Of a stretch of DNA of 64,000 nt, positions 54,920 to 64,000 are shown piece after piece; within the stretch, counting starts at the first letter, position 1; each line of letters begins with the position of its first letter. The translations under genes were made by a program, and so were the position numbers. The notes beneath the pieces were generated by a model. The model was not told the origin of the DNA. It was given only the letters and a program-made list of their open reading frames with translations, and ran no database searches. Source of the stretch: Oreohelix idahoensis (Eukaryota; Mollusca; Gastropoda; Stylommatophora; Oreohelicidae). The stretch is taken from contig JAMPIV010010573.1 of assembly GCA_024509875.1 (NCBI GenBank), forward strand, positions 513,501 to 577,500. Direction: 5' to 3'.

Positions 54920-55915
54920 TTAAAGATAACCTCGATGAATACATTTTCTTTTCTTTTTTTCAGGGGACACAAGTCTACGTGAATGTGTAAAACTAAGAAT
55001 TAACCTTTTTTTTTTTTTTAACATGGATTCCGAAAGTTGTGTACTTTCTGTTGAGTCGATATGAGGATTTCTGCAGGTTTTTATTGTATTAATGCGAATG
55101 TTTTATTTTAAGTTGTATTTAATGCTGTTTAAATACATTAAGTACAACTTGCTGATTGCATAAAATGTTCAGCAAGTTATTCAGAAAGAATGACAATTTG
55201 AATGAGAAAATAAACTACTTCATTGATAGATTCATGCATTGACAAACTTCTCGATAGAAATATGTATAAAGAAAGATGTGTAATTATTTTGTAGAAAAAT
55301 TATGTCATTTGTTTAGTTTATTGCTTGTGTCATATTTCTTCTTCATTCTCATACCTTTCGCTTTCCGGCGGAGCACAGACCTTGAACAAATACATGTCAA
55401 ACCTTGTTGGTCTGTACCGTCTGCTCAAGGTTTTTCCATATCTTTGTTATTCTCGTCATGTCAGTCTCGAAATCCACTCATGGTGTTTTGTGAGGAAACA
55501 AAGTGGGAAAGGGTTCTTCCTCTATTTCTTTTTACCCTAAGGGATCCCAGAAGAAGTGCTGCCTTCTAATGCTAACAGCAAGTTTTCTCAGTGTATCCTG
55601 TTAACGCCTTCTTCTCACATCTTGCTCGTGTACTCTAATAAAATTTGGAATACGATGTGCCAGGCATCATGTAACGTTGTCATGCTTGTTCCTTTTGGTG
55701 TCTTTAGGTGTCTGCCGTGTGGGTATTTTAAATACAAAATGTAATGTGTCTTACTAGGACAACAGAAAAAGAAAATACATGTTTCTGCGGTGGTAAAACT
55801 AAAACACTCAAAGAAACAAGAACAATTTTTTTGAAGTGACAAGCGTTAAAAATTAAAGGAAAAATACCAGTTTCAGGGAACCACTTTTATTTTTGTTACC
55901 TATGCACTTAAAACC
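54920..55915. other. Non-coding stretch
   Basis: No gene recognised. Confidence 0.4.
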
Positions 55916-55919
55916 TCCG

Positions 55920-56060
55920 CGTTTAGTCTCCGAGTTATATGAGGTTGTGCATGAGGCTGGCAACCTCATCATGTCAAACAAATTGCTACAAAAAACCACC
56001 ACTTCACGAGAATATAAATGTTTTGCTGCAGGCTTCCTGCACGAGGACCAGTTGCATTGG
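55920..56060 (-). repeat. Inverted fragment of the 2.4-kb repeat
   Basis: The reverse complement has gaagtggtggtt and atgatgaggttgccagcc, matching the gcagtggtggttcat...gaggttgccagcc part at 45905-45955 and 48905-48955. Confidence 0.6.
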
Positions 56061-56119
56061 TGACTCCATGCTACATAATCAACATAATGAGAAATGACGG
56101 TGATGATGATGATTGTAGC

Positions 56120-56420
56120 GAGTGTTGTCACCCTAGCTCTGCAGTAGTGGTCCACTAACGACCAAACTCTGAGTAAAAGGATGAGGGTTTTTAAAGTTAT
56201 CAACATTTTCTAAAGATTACTCTTGGCAGAGATATAAATAGAAGAATAATGCTTCTATTTAAGGGAGCCTGACAGAAATTTTACAGAATGGCAAGTATAA
56301 CAACTGACATCATCTAAGCCGTTATAAACTTAGTAATCTCCGCCCATTCTGTGAAGAAAGGTTTCGACTCGTATTTCTGAGCCTGAAGGTGATTCAGCAG
56401 AATATTAAGTTACTAGCTTT
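56120..56420 (+). repeat. Partial copy of the 2.4-kb repeat, left end
   Basis: gctctgcagtagtggtccac, gattactcttggcagag and tagatagaag-like blocks align with 41335-41480 and 47690-47830. Confidence 0.65.
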
Positions 56421-58240
56421 GTATGGTTATGTATTTAAAAAAAACGGAGTCATTCGGGTTCAGAAATAAAATTCACTCAATAGTGATTAATTCAACTATA
56501 GTTTATATTTACATATAAACACGTTTAATAATCAATTATTGATTAACAAGAAAAAATAAATAAGGGTATTTTCAAAACAAAGCAATGATGTTTATCATCA
56601 TCAGTAGATCTGGGCTGTAGGCGGATAAGAGAACGAAATTGGAAATGTCCATTAGCTGAGCTCGTATGCTACTTAGTTGATGGTATGAGATCATTTGACG
56701 AATGCTTCAGTCGCTGCTGGTTCCCAGAGTTTGTTAGGCTGTTCATCTTCAGGAGTTGACACTTTTGGCAGCACGGTCAGGGTTACTACTTAGGTTACCT
56801 CGTCACGTGCACTCAAGACCTGTCTGTTGACGTATGGCAACTTTGGCCAACAGCTGAACGGAGACAAAGGTCTCGTCTAATTATCTGGTCTCCTGATATA
56901 ATCATCAGGCGACTTCCCTTGATAAAACATACATGTTACAATTCTAGTATTATTACGGGAGTTTTAAACTTCTCTAATCTTAGCAGCTACTCCTAATTAT
57001 GCGGCCAGTCCTACAGGGAATCCTATTTATGAGCTCTTGTTTTATATGTCTGTAATCTCATCTGACGGAGATGAAATTTGCAGTGCGAAAAACTTAAAAT
57101 GTTTTAGTTTATAAAGTGAAATTCGGCCAGCACACACAAAATGGCTCTCATGAGGTTCCGTTTGGGAAAGATCCAATCATAAGTAGTTTAGTATAGCAAT
57201 CCAGTACCAAACCAACCACAAGCAGGAGTCTGATTTTGGTAGGGGTTTCCCTCACCCACATGTGAACATTACTACATGACACATAAGTTATTTCTCTTAC
57301 ATGTTATGCTCAAAATCCTCTGAACATACTTCATGACCATATAAGGTCTTGCCACTTCCGTGTTAACTGCCTTGTTTACCAGAATCACTACATCACCGAT
57401 CTATCCTAATTATTACGTCTGGTAAATCTCTGCCAAGGTATTACTTTCTCATGGTTGTTTATTTCAACAAAGTCATGGGAAGTGTAATATCATTCCTCGT
57501 GCTCAAATCTCAAGATTATTATCTTCCGACGTCCCTGTTTACAAAACACCATAGCCTTGCATTTTTGCAAAAATAACGCATTGTCTAAAATGCCATATGT
57601 TGTCCTATTATCAGGCTCATCCTACAGTGTTTGCCACCATTCGACAGCTGTTTTTATTTTCACGTCACCTCTTACGTTAGCTCTCACATGACAGATTTGA
57701 GTTACCACTATCAGGCAAATTTTCTGTCTGGCCGGAAGTTTGTTATGTAATCTAGGACATGAACCACTAGCTTAATCCGTCTGGCTTGAAAATGAGTCTG
57801 ACAGTTTAACCAAACAAGTCGACATGCCACAAAAGAAGATAAACAGATTAAACGGCCAGGCCAACCAGGTTGAGTGATAAGATGTGACAAATTAACATTG
57901 ATCGATGAAAGCCTAAAAACAAACAAAGAAGGAATGAGCATGAAAAATGGACGGTCTGGTAAGTAAGGACGGAGAGGATTGACGGTAGTAAAAGAGGGAA
58001 AAAAATGTAAACGAATATTTTGTCACAATGATGACGACGAAATGTACCAAGAAAGAGAATAATTTCCCATACAGTGTATTGAATAGAATAACACTTGACG
58101 TTGTCGTTAAGCTGACGTCTCTTACGTTAACTTTCTCATCAAACGTTGTTGGGAGATGCAGTTTCTGTTCTGGCTGTAGAGAAACCACGTTTCATCAGTA
58201 TTTAAAGTATCTATCCGTCTTGTTCTATTACGACTTTGCA
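56421..58240. other. Non-coding stretch
   Basis: No supported gene. Open frames are short and lack known motifs. Confidence 0.4.
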
Positions 58241-58266
58241 GCCTGGAGCCCCAGGCCAGATGTTGC

Positions 58267-58288
58267 TTTTTTTTTTTTTTTTTTTTTG
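58267..58288 (+). repeat. Poly-T run
   Basis: About 20 consecutive T residues. Could be the tail of a reverse-oriented retroposed copy. Confidence 0.8.
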
Positions 58289-58569
58289 AAGGGTTGTGAT
58301 GTTATGCACGTGTTCTTTCATTTCCTTTTTCGTTTATTCTGGAGCATAGGACTCCCGTGCAGGAAGATTATATCAAAACCACCGTGCTCTTTTAGTAGTG
58401 ATCTGTGTAGCAATTAGCGTTACATTGATCAAGGTGCCAGCCTTAAGCACGCGCTCATAGTAGTCGCCTTTTACGACATGCCTGAGACAGCAGTAGCTTT
58501 TTCTTTATTTGTCACCTCAGACCCCATAGAACTACAGGAGGAGATGTAATCTTTCCACACACAAACATG

Positions 58570-58895
58570 ATGCATATTTTTACCAGCTCAGCAGACGAGA
58601 ACATGTGGTAATCTTCAGACTCCGCACGGGCCACAACAGATCAGGATACCATCTATTCAACAAGCTAAAGATAGGAACAACCGATGAATGTAAATTTGGC
58701 ACTGATAATATGACTACTGAACATCTGCTTCAAAGATGTCGAACATATGAGGAACATATAAAGTACATATGGCCGTCATCAATACCATTCCTGGAAACAA
58801 CTATATGAATATTCAAATAGCCTCAAGCTGACTACTGCTTTCTTTGGCAATATTCAAATAGACGTCTGAGAATTTACGAAGAGGAAGAATCTTTA
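58570..58895 (+). pseudogene. Non-LTR C-terminal fragment
   Basis: Related to 22189-22911. It starts at YQLSRREHVVIFRLRTGHNR, then a degraded C-x-F...MTTEHLLQRC finger, and after a stop near 58808 an LKLTTAFFGNI-like tail. It ends cgaagaggaagaa (58878-58890), the variant 3' terminus of this family. The RNase H part is missing. Confidence 0.75.
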
Positions 58896-58899
58896 TGAA

Positions 58900-59705
58900 T
58901 TATTACTTATGTTAATGTCTCTGTGTTTTCATTATTGCTCTAGATATGTAATGCTGATAATGTATACATGGCAGTTTTAAAAAAAAATATGTAATGTGTT
59001 TCTTTCTCCATATGCATTGGATGAATTATGTGTTTTATTCAGGTATCAGGAACATGCAATGCAATAGTTCTATTTTAAAAGGTCAGTTGTTCAAATACCA
59101 TTGTAAATGTTTTTTTATTGGTTACTAAATGTGTATACAATTTGCAATAAATTATGTAGCCATGTATCCTTCTGCGTTGTCTTCAGTGCTTAATGGTGAC
59201 TAAATTAGCATGTGCCTAAGCACAAGAAAAATTCAGATGATTTTCCTACTTGGTGCATTCATTCTGAGAGTATTAAAACACAGCGCTCATATTTAAAAAA
59301 AAAACCTAGGCGCTCAAAATGTGAGTTATTCTAATAAAAGTAGTTTACTGGTACCACAAAACAAAACCATAAAAAAGAGCTATGCCCATGTATAAGTGAT
59401 AACCACAACCGTCATTAAGTTGAGTTTATAAAAAAAAATAAAAGCAAAAATGTCGACATTGGAAAACAAATAATGAACGGTGAAACTCCAGGTTATACAC
59501 ATATAACAATTAATGGGAAGATCTGCTAAAACAAGTGAAGTTTATCAACACTCGAAAAACAAACACACTTGGATAATATAAGAGGTAGAAAAACATTTGT
59601 AATAAAAAAGTAAAGTTTATCAGCACTCGAAAAGCAAATACTCTTAGAAAATTTATTAGGTGGGATAAACTTATTAATAACTGTTTTTGTTTTAAATAAA
59701 CAAGT
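58900..59705. other. Non-coding AT-rich stretch
   Basis: Nothing recognised. Confidence 0.4.
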
Positions 59706-59711
59706 ACCGTT

Positions 59712-61310
59712 TCTCTTACTTACTTACTTAGTCGTTCCCCTTCTACCGTGAGGTGTAGAGGTTTGGAAAAGAGAGAGAGCGCCAGGCTATCCTATCGGCT
59801 GTCTTCCTCCTGGCCTGGTTCCATTCTAGTCCTCGGTCCTTCAAAGATTGTCTAATGTTGTCCTCCCAGCGGACTCTGGGTCGTCCTGGGGGTCTGGATC
59901 CCTGGCTCTTTCTTTCCCATGCTTGTCGTGGTAGCCGATCTTTTTCCATTCTGCAGACATGGCCAAACCATCTTAGTTGGGACTGTTCTACTTGGGTCTG
60001 CAGGGGGTGGGATTTTAGGCCTTGACGTATCATCTGGTTGCGGACCATGTCTCTTCTTGTTACTTCAACCACCTTCCTCAGATACCTCATTTCTGAGGTT
60101 TGGATCTGGCTTTTGTGGGTTGTAGTCATTGCCCATGACACATCCATATGTCAAGACTGGGACATAGGTGGAGCGGTATATAGCCATCTTTGTTTTCTTA
60201 CCAACCTCTCTCTTGCTGAGGAATCCTCGATTTATGGCCTGAAAAAGTCTCCCAGCTGCTGCTTTTCGAGTGGCCAACTCTTCTTGAGTACTTCGGTTTG
60301 CTCGGAATCCACACTGGACCTCATCCAATTGTGGCTCAGCTAGGCGTCGGAGTCTCTGCTCTAGGAGTAGATTTTACCAGGGACACTGAGAAGTGATATG
60401 CCTCTATAGTTTTCACATTGTCGATTGTCACCCTTTTTGAAAATTGGTGTTATGATGGCAATCTCCCAATCCTTTTGGTATGGTCTTGTTGCACCACGCT
60501 GCCTGTAGGACCCTTAGGAGTAATAGGTCGCCTGATGCTCCAATGTACGTAACTATTTCTGGTGCTATACCATCATGCCCTGCTGCTTTGCCCATCTTGA
60601 TTTTCCCCAATGCTGCCTTAAGTTCTTCCATCTTTATGTCATCTTCATCACCATTGGTTTCCTCATCTCTGCTAGTGGTTATCATTTCTGATGCTTGACC
60701 GTGCTGACCCTCAAGGAGTTCTGAGAAATATTCTTTCCATCTTTCCATTACTTCCTTCGGGGCAGTAAGCAATTTGCCTTGCTTGTCCTTTATAAATTTG
60801 AGAGGGCATTGTTTTTCCTTCCTCATGATAATTTCTCTTAGGGTCTTAGCTCGAAGAATTCCTCCTTGACCTCTGCTCTCTCATCCTCATTTGGAACAAT
60901 TTCAGGTTTTCTTGCGCTCCGTCTTTTTTTTACAACCTATGCGCTTTTCTCCAAATCTTTCTGTTTTTCCCAGGACTTCTGTTTTTCAGCTGCTAGCATC
61001 GTGTCTTGTTCTTTGCTTCTTCGTTTCTGTATCACATATTTCTAATTTTGCTTATATTTCGCCAGCTATTTCTTTCCCCTGCTTGTGTTTTTAGCTCCAT
61101 AAGTATTGTTTCCATCGCCTTTTTCTTCTCTCTTATATTTCTCTTTGCAAACAGGTGATTGGCCTGTTGTGCCTTTGCATGGTGGAGGGGCTGCCTCCTT
61201 ACGGCCTCCATGCAGGCCGCAAGGAGGGGCTGCCTCCTTACGGCCTCCATGCAGGCCGCCCTCTTCCTTTTTCAGCCGGGCTTGGGACCGGCGTAGGGCG
61301 GAGTTCAAAT
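59712..61310 (-). pseudogene. RTE-like non-LTR element, internally deleted
   Basis: Minus strand. Upstream piece (60826-60428): KFIKDKQGKLLTAPKEVMERWKEYFSELLEG and KAALGKIKMGKAAGHDGIAPEI, the RT entry region. Then DEVQCGFRANRST (RT) jumps straight to EELATRKAAAGRLFQAI and YRSTYVPVLTYG (60330-60065), so the catalytic YADD part is deleted. Last comes RYLRKVVEVTRRD, LRWFGHVCRMEKDRLP and GRPRVRWEDNIRQSLKDRG (60147-59743). The 3' end (59712-59760) is (AAGT)n preceded by CACGGTAGAAGGGGAACGAC on the minus strand, the source-like version of the satellite core at 3909-7218. The N-terminal limit is uncertain. Confidence 0.82.
61184..61261 (+). repeat. 39-bp tandem duplication
   Basis: Two nearly identical 39-bp copies containing ggggctgcctccttacggcc and a ccatgcaggcc end (61184-61222 and 61223-61261), GC-rich compared with the surroundings. 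Confidence 0.9.
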
Positions 61311-61854
61311 TGTTAACACAATCTTGAACTGGCTACATCGTCTTTCTTGTCTTTATCTATCATCTATTAAAGGTGGCGTTTGAGCGTCTTGTTGGTTCGG
61401 CAAAATAATTTGATACAATACTGAGTGACCCTCACAGTGCTAAAAATGTGTTCACCCTCGCAACACTTTCTCGTGCGTGTTTATTTTTGTATCGCTCACC
61501 AAAACCTTTCAAAGGACGTAATTTAAAGTCATCTCCCTTTGCTGATTAGACTCAAAACCCATACAATCTTCTTTAATCTCACTACCAAAACATTACGATG
61601 CAAAACAGTCACACCACAACAGAGAACTCACATATACTAAACCCAAAACATCAAACTACATCTCCCAAAAGGGGACATGGATTACCTCCCTTCCCTTTAA
61701 ACACTCTTCTGCTCATTTCACTTCCCCTTAACAAAGACATATAGTCTATTAACAACTCTATTTAACTTTCTTAAACCATTTTTCTGTACTCTCTTTCCTT
61801 CTTAAAGCCAAGCTACCGGTCACACAGCCAATGTTTCAGACACACATAAGTTAC

Positions 61855-62150
61855 TCTTGAGTTTTGGCAACTGTTGGACCACTACTGCAGAGCTAAGGGG
61901 AGGCAACCCCTGACACAGATAGAAGGATGATGATGCTTCTTCCTGAGGGAGTATTCACAAGATATTTCAGAAGTCAAGAGCAATGCTGAATGTGTCTTAG
62001 CAATTTTAACTTTTATCTGCCCGACAACATTTGTGAAAAGGTAATATATATTTAATTTAGCTCGTACAAGCCCCCAACTGAAGTAACAGTGAAATGTTTC
62101 TTATTATTTGGCTCTATAGATGTAAATATAGATATATTAAAGATGATGAT
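61855..62150 (+). repeat. Partial copy of the 2.4-kb repeat with inverted head
   Basis: 61855-61910 is the reverse complement of the repeat's left end (ttttggcaactgttggacc, ctgcagagct), while 61918-62150 continues in direct orientation (agatagaaggatgatgatgc and onward). Confidence 0.6.
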
Positions 62151-64000
62151 TCATCCATGTGCACTTCTATCTGTAATAACTAAATCAACTATGAATTTGT
62201 AAAAACAACATATAACAAATTTAACGATCAATTACTTTGGAACACATGTAAATAAAAATGAACTGGTGATTACTAAAAAAATAGGCTTCATCATTGAAAT
62301 CGGCTTTAGGGATCTTAGTTGTGGAATATATACTAGTGGACAAAAGTTAAGGGCCACCAAAAAAAACTCCACTATGGACCAAATAAATGCAACCAGGTGT
62401 AAACAATTTATTACAAAATAAAGTTGATTCATCCGTGGAAAATATCAGTCAAGTGTTTTTTAATAATGTGTGACTTATTAAGAAAAAGAAATTCAACTTA
62501 CTTTTTCACCTTTTGAACTAGTGGGGCGTGTTGCAAAAACCACGAGTTTTTGCAGCAACAATGGCAATTTTTAATTGATTGGCAAACTGTAAAGACAAGT
62601 GAAAATGTCATTAAAACTGAGCTCAGAGAAATGTGTATACATTTCTGTGTGCACTAGGTTAATTTTTTTTTAAATGTCCAAAAACTGGGTCACTTTAACC
62701 CGCACGTAAAAATTGTTTGACCACCTTGATGTAAATAAAACTTCATCTTATTAGAAACAGGCCGTTGGAAATTTATTTACCTTTGGATAATGTAGATGTA
62801 TACGTCAGTGTTCATATTATCACGACTACACTTGCTCAAAACACCTTAACACCAGCAGTAGAAGGAAAATGGAACGATACCTGAACCCACAGATAGAGTG
62901 TGAGAAAATTAAGACCTCTGGCGAGCTTTAAGCCAGTACAGCCAACTCTCACGTAGATAGGGAACAAATAACTATCACCCAATAATAAGGCACCCCTGCC
63001 ATATAGGACGGCTACATGTAAGATAATTGGTGCCTTTGGACCAGTCCTTCCCTTACCCGGCCACATGATTTAGATTGTGCTCTACAGATATATGAGAGCT
63101 GTGAGAAATATTGGAGTTTGGGCGTGAGTGTAGATACATCACCCATGAGTTTCTGGTTGATGTCTGACCGACCAGAGGAGTTTATTGTTGCTGTAGATGT
63201 ATTGTGAATCTCATCACTTGTTTCGTCAAATAAATTGTGGTACTGTTGTACACAGCGTGTTATTTGATGACTTATGCATGTTCCTGTGTCAGTCAACTGT
63301 GCTGAAGACATATTGCCCAGAAGAGCCTATGAACCCAGGCATACAGTGGGTGTTAAGCATCTAAAGACACCATCGTAACAACATCATTTCAGTAATATAG
63401 TACTAGCTTAAACGTTTCCATTAGTTATATGTACTAACAATCATCTTGTTTTATCCACTCCTGTACATCCTCAAATACTATACAGCTTGATCCTTCCGAA
63501 TATTAATTACAGGTCTTATAGTTTTCCTGAATATGCTTTATCCTTGTCATCATTTACAGATTTAAATAAAATGATGCAATTCCTAGCATCTACACACAAA
63601 TAATATACATCAGATAATAACCTGTAATAAATGAAATATAAACATAATAGTTTTCATAATTCAGCTTACCCTCAAACATCAACACTGGACATTAATAGCT
63701 TGGCAGGCTGCACATATCTGCAGATGGCAAAGTCGTAGTGGCAAGCTCTGTCGTGTATCCAGCGTGTTTCAAAACTTTTGGCGGTTTGCCCTTTTCAAAT
63801 TGCGCTCCCCCCTTTTATGGGGCAATGTGTCCCTCTCGGAAAGCATGACGTCACAGGCGTGTTTGGTCTGCTCAATTTATTAGGAACATGAATGAAATTT
63901 TGACTTCTGTACAAACTGGTCCACCTCTTCCTTTGTCGTTCTCATCCACCCGATTCTGTCCATTTAAATCTCGTTAGAACCAGACAGTCCATAGCTACCA
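62151..64000. other. Non-coding right end of window
   Basis: No supported gene. A minus-strand frame at 63012-63311 (99 codons) starts with Met and has balanced composition, but no motif I recognise. Confidence 0.4.

Noticed and set aside
58380..58560. Possible common molluscan repeat around gtagtcgccttttacgac
   Set aside because: It looks familiar as a repeated motif, but only one copy is present here and I cannot verify it.
62330..62410. Tc1-like terminal sequence (tactagtggacaaaagttaa)
   Set aside because: It resembles Tc1/mariner ends, but I found no matching inverted end or transposase nearby.
63012..63311. 99-codon minus-strand frame starting with Met
   Set aside because: Reasonable composition but no motif, no splice context and no neighbour support. 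Kept only as a note in the right-end entry.

Overview
This is AT-rich animal nuclear DNA, nearly all of it non-coding or mobile. Three things point to a bilaterian animal: a terminal Wnt exon of Wnt16 type behind a canonical splice acceptor, a eukaryotic tRNA-Leu gene with internal A/B boxes and a Pol III T-run, and a rich set of non-LTR, Ty3/gypsy-type LTR and pogo/Tigger-like elements. The repeat style suggests a lophotrochozoan, perhaps a gastropod mollusc. That last step is inference only. No bacterial operon, CRISPR array or plasmid feature is present.

Layout. Positions 1-3,560 are non-coding, with a decayed tRNA-Leu copy and a truncated retrotransposon end. From 3,560 to 7,325 an old reverse-transcriptase relic is split by a 65-bp satellite array, and that array is split by a 1.5-kb solo LTR. 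Positions 7,424-11,822 hold SINE-like copies, an intact tRNA-Leu(AAG) gene and a 5'-truncated non-LTR element with an open RT-RNase H frame. Positions 12,066-27,348 look like one pogo/Tigger-like DNA transposon enlarged by later insertions: a 10.1-kb LTR retrotransposon (itself holding a truncated non-LTR copy) and a 0.9-kb solo LTR in the transposase gene. After a long (TA)n tract comes the only host protein-coding sequence I can support, the last coding exon of a Wnt16-like gene (28,019-28,483). Then follow a G-rich block, a MITE-like element between two (TA)n tracts, and a complete 8.96-kb LTR element (31,555-40,515) with 2.48-kb LTRs and a 5-bp target-site duplication. From 41,310 to 50,170 two copies of a 2.4-kb non-coding repeat lie in tandem, the first interrupted by a 3.3-kb RTE-like non-LTR element. 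The rest (50-64 kb) holds retrotransposon fragments, a ~31-bp minisatellite and further partial repeat copies.

How the parts relate. The order of events can be read from nested target-site duplications. The two large LTR elements appear to be relatives. Both encode gag, protease and then integrase with a GPY/F-type tail. In the first, RT and RNase H lie downstream of integrase, the Gmr1-type order within Ty3/gypsy. The second stops after integrase, has no RT or RNase H, and yet has almost identical LTRs. The most unusual features are this RT-less element and a satellite whose 65-bp monomer equals a short retrotransposon 3' end plus its own target-site duplication.
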